A stretch of DNA of 41,823 bases from an uncultured Caryophanales bacterium (GCA_947168625.1 CAMVMQ010000003.1:1-41823); one strand, 5' to 3'; counted from the first letter of the stretch, positions 8,732 through 16,597 are shown. Made by a program: numbers and translations. The notes: generated by a model from the letters alone, not told the origin.

Positions 8732-9282
8732 TGAAAATTAGATTAGCTGTAAATTATTTACAGAGTGATAGTATAGTTGATGGTGAAGGAATCAGAACAG
8801 TTATTTGGACGCAAGGATGTTCTCATAATTGTCCTGGATGCCATAATCCCAATACTCATTCTTTTGACGATGGTTACTTATTGGATATCAAAGAAGTAGA
8901 AGATATGGTCGATGAACTAGATGGTCAAGATGGTGTAACATTTTCAGGAGGAGATCCTTTTTATCAACCAGAAGCATGTGCAATCATTGCTAAATATATA
9001 AAAAAAAGAGGATTAAATGTTTGGTGTTATACAGGCTTTTTATATGAGACATTAATTGAATTATCCAAAAAGAATAGTAAAATAATGGATTTCTTAAAAG
9101 AAATAGATGTTTTGGTAGATGGACCATTTCTACTGGAACAAAAAAGCTATGATGCTATTTTTAGGGGCTCAACTAATCAGAGAATTATTAATGTTAAAAA
9201 GAGTTTAAAAGATAAGAAAGTCGTATTAGTAGATAAATACTATTTAAAAGAGAAAAAAATTAAAGAGCATATTTATATATAG
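8731..9282 (+). CDS. nrdG: Anaerobic ribonucleotide reductase activating enzyme
   Basis: This radical-SAM activase generates the glycyl radical on the NrdD system. It has 183 residues with the cluster motif CSHNCPGC (Cys30, 34, 37), the SAM-binding SGGDP (72-76) and the NYLQSDSIVDGEG entry typical of NrdG. I chose ATG 8731: it overlaps the stop of the glycyl-radical peptide (TAATG), and the N-terminus MKIRLAVNYL matches the family; an upstream in-frame GTG at 8722 has no support. The coupling suggests the peptide and its activase are made together. A terminator hairpin overlaps the stop codon. Confidence 0.93.
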   Translation: MKIRLAVNYLQSDSIVDGEGIRTVIWTQGCSHNCPGCHNPNTHSFDDGYLLDIKEVEDMVDELDGQDGVTFSGGDPFYQPEACAIIAKYIKKRGLNVWCYTGFLYETLIELSKKNSKIMDFLKEIDVLVDGPFLLEQKSYDAIFRGSTNQRIINVKKSLKDKKVVLVDKYYLKEKKIKEHIYI

Positions 9283-9292
9283 CTCTTTTTTT
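9262..9292. terminator. Bidirectional terminator between nrdG and rodA
   Basis: The stem AAAGAGC (9262-9268) with GCTCTTT (9282-9288) is flanked by a T-run on the plus strand and, read on the minus strand, by another T-rich stretch. It serves two convergent genes. Confidence 0.75.
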
Positions 9293-10421
9293 AGTTTTTA
9301 AATCTTAAATTTTCATTAGAAATATTAAATAACATTCCTACTAATATCATATAAGATAGTAAAGATGAACCTCCGTAGGAAATAAAAGGAAGAGTAATTC
9401 CCATAATTGGAAGTAAACCAATTGTCATACCGATATTTTGAATTTGTTGAAATATTAAAACAGAAATAATGCCCGCAACTGAAAGTTTATCATTAATACT
9501 TGGTGATTTATTTGCTAGTGTTAGAACACTAAAATCAAAATAAATAAGTAAAGATAACAATAAGAGTGAACCTATTAAACCAAAGTTTGATGAATATACA
9601 GCAAAGATAAAGTCTGTCTGCATTTCTGGAAAGTAAATAGGAGTATTACTAAAGCCATGTCCTAAGATACCTGCAGATCCAACAGCGGTAATACCATTTG
9701 TAAGTTGCAATCCACTTGAAGTAGACCAATTTAATATTCTATCCATTCGGTAAAAGAAACTAGTACCAAATATTTTTATAAATAAATCTTGTTTTAAGAA
9801 ATATATGCTAAGAAAAATACCACCAAAGATTATAATTGTACTAATTATTATAAAAAACCATCTTTTCTTAAACCCGCCAATAAATAACATAATAAGAGTA
9901 ATAATAAAATAAATAAGTACCGCACCAGTATCAGGTTCAATAAAAGTAAGAATAGAGGGTATTCCAACAATTACGAGAACTTTCAAAAGAAATTTAAATT
10001 CATCTTGAACTTCAGCATTTGCTTTTTCCTCTTTAAAATCCGTTATCATTCTAGATAGAGTAATTATTAAAAATATTTTCATAAATTCAGAAGGTTGAAA
10101 GCTGCCAATATAAGGAATTACAAACCAACATTTTGCATTATTAATTTCTTTACCAAAAATCAGAACAAGTACTAATAATGCAACTCCTATTATATAAAAA
10201 ATGTAAGCATTATTATAGAGAAATTTATTTCCGAGAGTCATCATTAAGTAAGCTATAGCAAATCCAACAATATACCATAGTATTTGCTTCAAGTACAAAT
10301 TTTGTAAATCGTTAGATACGAGTCCTCTAGTAGCATAAATAGTAATAGCACTTATTATAGCAAACAAAATAATTGGAATAATAATACTTTTTTCTACTTT
10401 AAACTTTGATTCTTTTTGCAT
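9291..10421 (-). CDS. rodA: SEDS-family peptidoglycan polymerase RodA/FtsW-like
   Basis: This is a 376-residue integral membrane protein with about ten segments. SEDS signatures are FQPSEFMKI, EPDTGAVLIYF and PEMQTDFIFAVYSSNFG; the last corresponds to the RodA PEQHTDFIF region. SEDS proteins polymerise lipid II into glycan strands with a class B PBP, here presumably for elongation. FtsW is the alternative, but the short N-terminus and the PE-x-x-TDFIFAV motif favour RodA. The start is ATG 10421 with AAAGGA about 11 bases upstream. It is divergent from the gene at 10517 and appears monocistronic. Confidence 0.88.
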   Translation of the reverse strand: MQKESKFKVEKSIIIPIILFAIISAITIYATRGLVSNDLQNLYLKQILWYIVGFAIAYLMMTLGNKFLYNNAYIFYIIGVALLVLVLIFGKEINNAKCWFVIPYIGSFQPSEFMKIFLIITLSRMITDFKEEKANAEVQDEFKFLLKVLVIVGIPSILTFIEPDTGAVLIYFIITLIMLFIGGFKKRWFFIIISTIIIFGGIFLSIYFLKQDLFIKIFGTSFFYRMDRILNWSTSSGLQLTNGITAVGSAGILGHGFSNTPIYFPEMQTDFIFAVYSSNFGLIGSLLLLSLLIYFDFSVLTLANKSPSINDKLSVAGIISVLIFQQIQNIGMTIGLLPIMGITLPFISYGGSSLLSYMILVGMLFNISNENLRFKN

Positions 10422-10516
10422 ATATATAAATCCTTTCTTAATTATGATACCACATTTTAGAAAAATAATAAATATCTATAAAAATAAATCATATATTTAA
10501 TTAGAGGTGAATAGTA

Positions 10517-10846
10517 ATGAAAGACTTACCAGAGATGTATCATCATATCAGTAAAGATTTTCATAATAATGAAAAAGTATATTCTTCAATATACAATAAA
10601 AAAGAAAGTATTATAGATAAAGTAAAAAATAAAATAATCGATAATAAAAAAGAATATACAATCGAACAAAAGATATATAATATCTTTAATTCTCCTAATT
10701 ATATATATAAAATGGATGTTGTTATTGTAACTGATGAAGGAAAGGTAAACAAGAGAATAGTAGGAAAAACGAGAACTAATTTAATTACTATGGATGGCGA
10801 ATACATACCAATAAACAAAATAAGAGATATCTATGTGACAAGATAA
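10517..10846 (+). CDS. Hypothetical protein, 109 residues
   Basis: This is a small charged, Lys/Asn/Ile-rich soluble protein. The C-terminal part (about 68-109) alternates hydrophobic and polar residues (MDVVIVTDEGK, LITMDGEYIPI), compatible with a small beta-barrel, perhaps Sm-like. I do not recognise a family. The ribosome binding site AGAGGTGA precedes ATG 10517. It is followed by its own terminator, so it is probably a single-gene unit. Confidence 0.7.
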   Translation: MKDLPEMYHHISKDFHNNEKVYSSIYNKKESIIDKVKNKIIDNKKEYTIEQKIYNIFNSPNYIYKMDVVIVTDEGKVNKRIVGKTRTNLITMDGEYIPINKIRDIYVTR

Positions 10847-10858
10847 CTCTTTTTTTTT
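10822..10858 (+). terminator. Terminator after the 109-residue gene
   Basis: The stem AAGAGATATCT (10822-10832) pairs with AGATAACTCTT (10841-10851) with one mismatch, followed by Ts to 10858. It includes the end of the coding region. Confidence 0.7.
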
Positions 10859-10900
10859 AATATCATTTATGATATGATTATATGGAAGGAAAGTGAAAAT

Positions 10901-11677
10901 ATGGATCGTACATTTATTAAAATAGGAAATATAAATATCTATTGGTATTCAATTCTTATCATAGTAAGTGTTTTTATTGGTTATTATTTTTCTTTAAGGG
11001 AAGCAAAAAAGAATGGGCTTACCAAGAACTTTATTTCAGATTTAGTTTTTTATCTCGTAATAGTATCAATTTTAGGGGCTCGCCTTTACTACGTGATATT
11101 TAATTTCGATGTATTTAAAGATGAACTATTAGATATATTTAAGATATGGGAAGGCGGTATTGCCATTTATGGAGCAGTAATTTCCGCTATTATATTTATC
11201 ATTATATATTCAAAAAAGAAAAAAAAGAATTCTTTACTAGTTCTAGATACATTAGTTCCATACCTAATATTAGGTCAAGGAATTGGCAGATGGGGTAACT
11301 TTTTTAATAAAGAAGCTCATGGTGCTATTACTACATTAAATCACTTAAAAAAACTACATCTACCCAATTTTATAATTAATGGAATGAATATTAATGGTTC
11401 ATACTATATACCAACATTTCTATATGAATCGATTTGGTGTTTAATCGGATTTATTATCCTAATTATTATTCGTAAAAAGGATCAATATAAACATCCTGGT
11501 GCTTTATTATTTACCTATTTTATATGGTATGGAATAGGTAGATTTATAATTGAAGGAATGCGTACTGATAGTCTATATTTTCTTGGCCTTAGAGTTAGTC
11601 AATTAGTATCTGTTATCTTAATTATAATTGGAATAATTGGTATAATTAAAATAATAATTAAAAATAAGAGGAAGTAA
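10901..11677 (+). CDS. lgt: Prolipoprotein diacylglyceryl transferase
   Basis: Lgt transfers a diacylglyceryl group from phosphatidylglycerol to the lipobox cysteine of prolipoproteins in the membrane. It has 258 residues and about seven membrane segments. The Lgt signature GQGIGRWGNFFNKEAHG lies at 125-141, and GGIAIYGA stands where E. coli has its essential histidine; Tyr there is, from memory, also found in some Firmicutes. I chose ATG 10901 because AAGGA is well placed; an in-frame ATG at 10874 sits in the likely promoter and has no ribosome binding site. Its substrate is present in this window: the lipoprotein at 15896. The YgjP-like gene follows 7 bases later. Confidence 0.95.
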   Translation: MDRTFIKIGNINIYWYSILIIVSVFIGYYFSLREAKKNGLTKNFISDLVFYLVIVSILGARLYYVIFNFDVFKDELLDIFKIWEGGIAIYGAVISAIIFIIIYSKKKKKNSLLVLDTLVPYLILGQGIGRWGNFFNKEAHGAITTLNHLKKLHLPNFIINGMNINGSYYIPTFLYESIWCLIGFIILIIIRKKDQYKHPGALLFTYFIWYGIGRFIIEGMRTDSLYFLGLRVSQLVSVILIIIGIIGIIKIIIKNKRK

Positions 11678-11684
11678 TCACATT

Positions 11685-12311
11685 ATGGAGTATATCTATA
11701 AAGATAAATATTATGAAATAGAAATAATAAGAAAGAATAATAAGAATACATATTTAAGAGTAAAAGATGGTAAGATAGTAGTTACTACTAACTACTTAGT
11801 TAGTAGGAGTAAAGTAGAAAAATTGATTAAAGATAATACTGCCTTTATAAATAAGAATTTAGATAAAGATATAGAGAAGAAGAAAGATACATCTTTTAAA
11901 TTATTTGGAAATGTCTATGATATTATTTATGGATTTCCAAATACTGAAATAGATGAAAGTAAAATTTACACCAAAGATGATAAAACATTAGATAAGTATT
12001 TGTATAAATATATTAAAAACACATATGAAGAAAGACTTAATTATTGGTATAATTCCTTTGAAGAAGAAATTCCAATACCTAATTTAAAAATTAGGAAAAT
12101 GACTAGTAGATGGGGAGTATGTAATATTAAGAATCATAATGTTACTTTAAATTTAGAATTATCTAAATATAAAAGAGAAGCCTTAGATTATGTCATAGTT
12201 CATGAACTTAGTCACTTTATTCACCCAAATCATTCGAAGAACTTCTGGTTACTAGTAGGAAAGTATTATCCAAAATATAAAGAAGTAAGAAAATATTTAA
12301 AAAATAATTAA
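11685..12311 (+). CDS. YgjP-like (DUF45) zinc metallopeptidase
   Basis: The 208-residue protein carries HELSHFIHPNH at 173-183, an HExxH motif with a further His six residues on, followed by SKNFW. This is the hallmark of the YgjP/WLM-type metalloprotease family (often labelled M48 or SprT-like). TSRWGVC upstream (about 140-146) is the other conserved family motif. The physiological substrate is not known to me. It is probably co-transcribed with lgt, with GAGGAAG as ribosome binding site. Confidence 0.88.
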   Translation: MEYIYKDKYYEIEIIRKNNKNTYLRVKDGKIVVTTNYLVSRSKVEKLIKDNTAFINKNLDKDIEKKKDTSFKLFGNVYDIIYGFPNTEIDESKIYTKDDKTLDKYLYKYIKNTYEERLNYWYNSFEEEIPIPNLKIRKMTSRWGVCNIKNHNVTLNLELSKYKREALDYVIVHELSHFIHPNHSKNFWLLVGKYYPKYKEVRKYLKNN

Positions 12312-12328
12312 TCTAATTAGTATTATCA

Positions 12329-12354
12329 TTTAAATTAACGATAGTTAATTTAAA
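12329..12354. repeat. Inverted repeat downstream of the YgjP-like gene
   Basis: An 11-bp perfect stem, TTTAAATTAAC with GTTAATTTAAA, has a 4-base loop (GATA). There is no T-run after it, so it is more likely an mRNA 3' stabiliser or a protein site than a terminator. Confidence 0.4.
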
Positions 12355-12427
12355 ATATCATTACAAGTATATTCTGGTATGTAGATATGTTTAATATAGA
12401 TAAAATAATAGAAAGAAAAAGAATTAT

Positions 12428-12458
12428 GAAACAAAATAATTGTTTCTTTCTTTTTTTT
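12428..12458 (+). terminator. Terminator upstream of the SpoU methyltransferase gene
   Basis: The stem GAAACAA (12428-12434) with TTGTTTC (12440-12446) has a 5-base loop and is followed by a T-rich run. Its right arm also forms the -35 box of the next promoter. Confidence 0.65.
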
Positions 12459-12468
12459 ATATTATAAT
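12440..12468 (+). promoter_or_regulatory. Promoter of the SpoU methyltransferase-rimM unit
   Basis: TTGTTT (12440-12445), a 17-base spacer and TATAAT (12463-12468) put the transcript start near 12475. That excludes ATG 12473 as the start codon and supports GTG 12485. Confidence 0.6.
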
Positions 12469-12484
12469 AAAGATGGTGATTCAA

Positions 12485-13216
12485 GTGGATAATATTACTT
12501 CAGTAAATAATAATCATATTAAAGAATTATGTAAATTAAAAGAAAAGAAATATCGAGACAGTACCAATAGTTTTCTAATTGAAGGAGAACATCTTATCTA
12601 TGAAGCTTACAAAGAAGGATTATTAATTGAAGTTCTTCCTTTGATAGGTGAAGATTTTTCTGTGGATGCCAAAATTACTTTTATTACTCCAGAAGTTATG
12701 AAGAAATTATCAAGTACTGATACAATTCCTAAAGTAATTGGGGTATCTAAGAAAAAGAAAGAAGGCATTATTGGAAATAAAGTATTAATTCTCGAGGATA
12801 TTCAAGATCCCGGAAATCTTGGAACAATTATTAGATCAAGTTTAGCATTTAATGTCGATACAATTGTCTTAAGCTTAAGATGTGTTGATCTATATAATCC
12901 AAAAGTAATTAGAGCAACGCAAGGTTCTTTATTTCATATTAACATTATTGTAAGAGATATAGATCTTTTCATTAGAGAATTAAAAGATAAAGAATATAAA
13001 ATATTTGGAAGCAAAGTAGATGGTGGATTAGATATAAGAAGTGTTAATCTTCCTTCAAAATATGCTTTAATCATCGGAAATGAAGGACAAGGAATGAGTA
13101 AAGAGACTACTAGTCTTTGTGATAATTTACTATATATAAAAATGAATAATGAAATAGAAAGTCTAAATGCAGGAGTAGCGGCATCAATTCTACTATATGA
13201 AATGGAGAATAAATAA
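12485..13216 (+). CDS. TrmH/SpoU-family RNA 2'-O-methyltransferase
   Basis: This is a SPOUT-knot methyltransferase of 243 residues that uses SAM to methylate ribose 2'-O in rRNA or tRNA; the exact target cannot be read. An N-terminal RNA-binding lobe, with the family pattern KYRDSTNSFLIEGEHL, is followed by motif 1 (DPGNLGTIIRS), motif 2 (IGNEGQGMS) and motif 3 (SLNAGVAASILLYE). I chose GTG 12485 since GGTGAT lies just upstream and the predicted transcript starts near 12475. The gene overlaps rimM by one base (TAATG). Confidence 0.88.
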   Translation: MDNITSVNNNHIKELCKLKEKKYRDSTNSFLIEGEHLIYEAYKEGLLIEVLPLIGEDFSVDAKITFITPEVMKKLSSTDTIPKVIGVSKKKKEGIIGNKVLILEDIQDPGNLGTIIRSSLAFNVDTIVLSLRCVDLYNPKVIRATQGSLFHINIIVRDIDLFIRELKDKEYKIFGSKVDGGLDIRSVNLPSKYALIIGNEGQGMSKETTSLCDNLLYIKMNNEIESLNAGVAASILLYEMENK

Positions 13217-13698
13217 TGGAGTTAATTAAGATAGGAAAAGTAGTAAATACTCATGGAATAAAAGGTGAAATAAGAATTCTTTCAAAATTCCCCTATAAAG
13301 ATAAAGTGTTTATTAAAGGCATGTATATCTATATAGATAAAAAAGATAAAGAAATAATTAATACATATCGTAAACATAAGAATTTCGATATGATTACAAT
13401 GGAAGGATACTCTAATATAAACGAAGTATTAAAGTATAAGGGTAAAAATGTCTATGTAGATAAAAGTGATATAAAATTAGAAAACAATTATCTAGATGAG
13501 GATATAATAGGACTTAATGTCTATATAAATGATAAATATAAGGGTGTTGTTAAAGATATTGAAAGATATGAAAGTACAACATTACTAGTAATTAATAATG
13601 AAAATAGAAATCATTTAATTCCTTATGCTTTAATAGATAAAATAGATATAAGTAATAAAAAAATCTTTATAAAGAATATTAAAGGGTTAATAGATTAG
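13216..13698 (+). CDS. rimM: Ribosome maturation factor RimM
   Basis: RimM helps assemble the 30S head by binding S19. It has 160 residues with the N-terminal signature IGKVVNTHGIKGE (6-18) and a C-terminal PRC-barrel ending in HLIPYALIDKIDI. ATG 13216 overlaps the upstream stop, indicating coupling to the methyltransferase. In most Firmicutes rimM is followed directly by trmD; here one unknown gene lies between. Confidence 0.93.
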   Translation: MELIKIGKVVNTHGIKGEIRILSKFPYKDKVFIKGMYIYIDKKDKEIINTYRKHKNFDMITMEGYSNINEVLKYKGKNVYVDKSDIKLENNYLDEDIIGLNVYINDKYKGVVKDIERYESTTLLVINNENRNHLIPYALIDKIDISNKKIFIKNIKGLID

Positions 13699-13708
13699 GG
13701 GTATAAAT

Positions 13709-14461
13709 ATGACTGATTATTTAAGTGAATTATTTAGAAATATTAAGGTAGACAATGGTAAAAAAATTAATTTATTAATAGATAAAGGTATTATTAATTA
13801 TCATGAAGTATTAGATAATTTATTAAATATGGGTTCTTCAAGAAATCTTCTTTTATTTGCTATATATATTGAAAAGGTTAGTACTGAAGATAAAATAGTT
13901 ATAGCTAAAGAATTAATTAGAAGAAAATCTTATTATGAAATAACTATCCTGGCAAAAGATGTAATAGATTCTCTTTATGAGTTATTTGAAGATACAATTA
14001 TTAGTTCTGATAATGCATATATAATATATGACTTTGCATTTAATGTCAGAAATATAAATATCGAAAAATTTGAGAATAAAATAATAGAACTTGGCAATCC
14101 AGTATATATTTTTCGTTTCGCTTTGAATATAAAGGGTGCTAATATTTCTAAATTAGAAAAGGCTATTATATTAACAAATAACTCTGAATATATTTCTTTA
14201 TTTGCTACTAGAATAGCTAATGCTAATTTAGAGTTACTAGAAGAAGCTTTAAGTAATAATGGTAATTTAGATGATTTTAAAACCTTTCTTAAATATAAAA
14301 ATAAAGTACAGAAAGAAGATTATAATAAACTTTGTAATTCTATAAAAAATAATGATATAAATGATTTAGAATTAAATAAAGATAGATATGCTTATTTATT
14401 TAAAGAACCAAGTGAAAAAGTAAAAGCTTTAGTTAGGAAAATTAATAATTTGGGATATTAA
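13709..14461 (+). CDS. Hypothetical protein with helical repeats
   Basis: The 250-residue product is almost entirely helical by composition. It has repeating units of about 30 residues, for example LGNPVYIFRFALNIKGANIS and NNSEYISLFATRIANANLE, each with a leading 'N-x-x-Y-I' and an 'A-x-x-I-x-x-A-N' pattern. This suggests an alpha-solenoid protein-interaction scaffold. No family is recognised. It sits between rimM and trmD, 10 bases after rimM, so it may bind a translation-related partner; that is inference. A weak ribosome binding site (GGGG) precedes ATG 13709. Confidence 0.65.
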   Translation: MTDYLSELFRNIKVDNGKKINLLIDKGIINYHEVLDNLLNMGSSRNLLLFAIYIEKVSTEDKIVIAKELIRRKSYYEITILAKDVIDSLYELFEDTIISSDNAYIIYDFAFNVRNINIEKFENKIIELGNPVYIFRFALNIKGANISKLEKAIILTNNSEYISLFATRIANANLELLEEALSNNGNLDDFKTFLKYKNKVQKEDYNKLCNSIKNNDINDLELNKDRYAYLFKEPSEKVKALVRKINNLGY

Positions 14462-14540
14462 TTCTAACTATATAATTTATTAGAATAATTTTCAAAGTAA
14501 TAATTTATTTTGACTACAATGATGAAAAGAATTATATAAG

Positions 14541-14569
14541 TTTACTTTTGAGCCATTATATACTATAAT
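14541..14569 (+). promoter_or_regulatory. trmD promoter
   Basis: TTTACT (14541-14546), a 17-base spacer and TATAAT (14564-14569) lie 25 bases upstream of trmD. The same TTTACT -35 is used at 24185 and 31268. Confidence 0.6.
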
Positions 14570-14593
14570 ATTTAATTAGAAAAGAGGGATACT

Positions 14594-15265
14594 ATGGTAA
14601 TTGATGTACTTACTTTATTTCCTAATATGTATGATGATTTTATCAAAGAATCAATTATTAAAAGAGCAATAGAGGACAATAAAATAGAAATAAACATTCA
14701 TAATATTAGAGACTATACCGTCTACAAAAACAAACAAGTTGATGACTATCCAATAGGAGGCGGTGGAGGTATGGTCCTAATGTGTGATCCAATTTTTCGA
14801 GCCATAGAATCTCTTAAAAGAGATAATACAAAAGTAATAATGATGACACCTTCAGGTAAAATCTTTAAACAGAAAATTGCCTATGAATTGTCTAAAGAAA
14901 ATCATTTGATTATTTTATGTGGCCACTATGAAGGATTTGATGAACGTATTAAAAGTATTATTGATATTGAAATTTCTATCGGTGATTATATTTTAACTGG
15001 AGGGGAACTTCCATCAATGGTAGTTATGGATAGCATAATAAGACTTATAAACGGAGTTATCAGTAGCGAATCACTAGAATGTGAAAGCTTTGATGATAAT
15101 TTGCTTGATTATCCAAATTATACTAAACCAATAGATTATCGAGGAATGAAAGTGCCAGAAATACTATTAAGTGGCCACCACGAAAATATAAATAAATATC
15201 GTCATGAAGAAAGAATTCGATTAACAAAACAAAACAGACCTGATTTATTAAAGGAGAGTAAATAA
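14594..15265 (+). CDS. trmD: tRNA (guanine-N1)-methyltransferase TrmD
   Basis: TrmD methylates G37 of tRNAs next to the anticodon, which prevents +1 frameshifting. It is a SPOUT trefoil-knot enzyme of 223 residues. Clear motifs are DDYPIGGGGGMV (residues 52-63), LCGHYEGFDERI, and SIGDYILTGGELP, followed by a C-terminal domain with LLSGHHENI. AGAGGGA precedes ATG 14594. It has its own promoter and shares one base with the next gene (TAATG). Confidence 0.95.
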   Translation: MVIDVLTLFPNMYDDFIKESIIKRAIEDNKIEINIHNIRDYTVYKNKQVDDYPIGGGGGMVLMCDPIFRAIESLKRDNTKVIMMTPSGKIFKQKIAYELSKENHLIILCGHYEGFDERIKSIIDIEISIGDYILTGGELPSMVVMDSIIRLINGVISSESLECESFDDNLLDYPNYTKPIDYRGMKVPEILLSGHHENINKYRHEERIRLTKQNRPDLLKESK

Positions 15266-15750
15266 TGATTAGGAATTATTTAATTAATAAAGATAAAAAA
15301 AGTGGGGAAATTGTTTACTTAGAATATAATAAAGAGGGGTATAAAGTAAAACCTAAAGTTAAAGAAAAAGAAGCAATAGAAGTAAATAAAATAGTCTTCG
15401 TCTCTCCTTCATTAACAGAGAAACTTCTAAAGAAAAAGATTAATGGTAAAATTTCTAAGTTACTTCTTGAACTTAATACTACTTATGATGATGAAGCAGA
15501 TAGCGGAGAAGCGAGATTTAGAAATAAATATTTGGAAGCTGAGAAGCTACTATTTATGATTATGAATACCTATCAGAAATACTTAGGTAAATCTTATATA
15601 AATCTTACCATTAAAAAGATGCAAATAATACTTGATGGTTATAAAGCTAAGTTGTATCAGTTGAATAGAAAAAAACAAAATGATATATTAATGCAATTAT
15701 ATAATGGTATGAATTATGAAGAAAATACAAAAAAAGGAAAAGGTAGATAA
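15265..15750 (+). CDS. Hypothetical protein coupled to trmD
   Basis: The 161-residue protein is basic and Lys-rich. A short beta-rich N-terminal part is followed by long helices (about 85-145). No signal peptide or membrane segment is visible and no family was recognised. Its ATG overlaps the trmD stop, so it is made with TrmD. A T-rich hairpin terminator follows. Confidence 0.65.
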   Translation: MIRNYLINKDKKSGEIVYLEYNKEGYKVKPKVKEKEAIEVNKIVFVSPSLTEKLLKKKINGKISKLLLELNTTYDDEADSGEARFRNKYLEAEKLLFMIMNTYQKYLGKSYINLTIKKMQIILDGYKAKLYQLNRKKQNDILMQLYNGMNYEENTKKGKGR

Positions 15751-15770
15751 CTTTTTTCTTTTTTTTGTAT
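15724..15770 (+). terminator. Terminator after the trmD operon
   Basis: The long A-rich left arm (15724-15741) can pair with the T-rich right arm (15751-15770), including ATAC with GTAT at the base. It is imperfect and rich in A-U pairs. Confidence 0.5.
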
Positions 15771-15781
15771 CAAATCTATGA

Positions 15782-15787
15782 TATAAT
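15782..15787 (+). promoter_or_regulatory. -10 box for tRNA-Thr and the lipoprotein gene
   Basis: TATAAT lies 15 bases before the mature tRNA 5' end. The region 17 bases further up is only a T-run, so the -35 box is weak. Confidence 0.45.
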
Positions 15788-15802
15788 TAAAAAGTAATAA
15801 AT

Positions 15803-15876
15803 GCCAAATTAGTTTAGTGGTAGAACAAGGCCCTCGTAATGCCTAGAGGTAAGTTCGATTCTTACATTTGGCACCA
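15803..15876 (+). tRNA. tRNA-Thr (anticodon CGT)
   Basis: The cloverleaf can be read directly. The acceptor arms GCCAAAT and ATTTGGC form 7 bp. The D arm is GTTT/GAAC with GG in the loop. The anticodon loop is CTCGTAA, giving anticodon CGT at positions 34-36. The variable loop has 4 bases. The T arm GTAAG/CTTAC encloses loop TTCGATT. The discriminator is A and CCA is encoded (15874-15876). The anticodon stem AGGCC/TGCCT has one mismatch at 31-39 (C-T). It reads ACG. A TATAAT box lies at 15782-15787, and the lipoprotein gene begins 20 bases after the CCA. Confidence 0.93.
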
Positions 15877-15895
15877 TTATTTATGGAGAAAAAAT

Positions 15896-16570
15896 ATGAA
15901 AAAAATATTATTATTTTTTTGTTTACTTCTACTAGTTGGTTGTTCAAATATAGAAAAAGAAAAATCAATAAAAGTTGAAGAAAAAAAAGAAGATATTATA
16001 ACTGATAATAAGAAGCCAGAATACATAGATAATAATCCCATTAAACTCGGCTTATTTGCTTATGATGGAAAATATGATTCAAAAAAAGTAATTAAAGATG
16101 CTTATTATACAGATTTAATAAGTGGGAAAGATATTGGATCGTTTGAAGTATTTCTAACTTCTGATGAAGAGATTTCTGGTAGTGATTTTAAAGATACTTG
16201 GTATAAATATTATAATAAGTATGAAGATATAACTAAGTATAAAATTGGTTATAATATTAAATTTATGTTAGATAATGGTGAAAATTACTCATCAAACTTC
16301 TTAGAACCAGATATTTTTAAATATAGTCCATACTTTTATGTTTATCTATATGATGATGTAAATGTTCAAGATGGTGAAATATATAGTCATCTAGAAGAAG
16401 TAAGTGAAAATACCATAATTACTTCAATTAAATTATATGCAGTTGATAATATTGATAGGGTAGAGAGTATTATTTTATGTGCATTTACATATGACTCAGA
16501 AGATGACTTTGATGAAGATGGAAATTATCGAGGTAACTCTCTATATGTAATTAGAATAAAAAGAAAATAG
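15896..16570 (+). CDS. Lipoprotein of unknown function
   Basis: The 224-residue protein starts with MKKILLFFCLLLLVGCSN, a lipoprotein signal peptide whose lipobox LVGC puts the modified Cys near residue 16. It would be processed by Lgt, encoded at 10901. The mature part is acidic, rich in Asp, Tyr and Lys, with no family I recognise. I chose ATG 15896 (GGAG 7 bases upstream); the frame extends back into the tRNA gene, which cannot be coding. With no separate promoter visible, its mRNA probably arises by 3' processing of a tRNA-Thr transcript. Confidence 0.8.
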   Translation: MKKILLFFCLLLLVGCSNIEKEKSIKVEEKKEDIITDNKKPEYIDNNPIKLGLFAYDGKYDSKKVIKDAYYTDLISGKDIGSFEVFLTSDEEISGSDFKDTWYKYYNKYEDITKYKIGYNIKFMLDNGENYSSNFLEPDIFKYSPYFYVYLYDDVNVQDGEIYSHLEEVSENTIITSIKLYAVDNIDRVESIILCAFTYDSEDDFDEDGNYRGNSLYVIRIKRK

Positions 16571-16597
16571 ATAGATTAAATTCTATCTATTTATTTT
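16566..16597. terminator. Bidirectional terminator between lipoprotein and DUF1292 genes
   Basis: The 10-bp stem AATAGATAGA (16566-16575) with TCTATCTATT (16582-16591) has a 6-base loop. It is T-rich beyond and A-rich before, and lies between convergent genes. Confidence 0.75.

Noticed and set aside
12440-12484. Upstream starts TTG 12440 and ATG 12473 for the SpoU methyltransferase
   Set aside because: They overlap or precede the predicted transcript start and add residues foreign to the family; GTG 12485 follows GGTGAT.
15839-15895. Longer start of the lipoprotein gene inside the tRNA
   Set aside because: The extension lies within the tRNA-Thr gene and would bury the lipoprotein signal peptide; ATG 15896 has a proper ribosome binding site.
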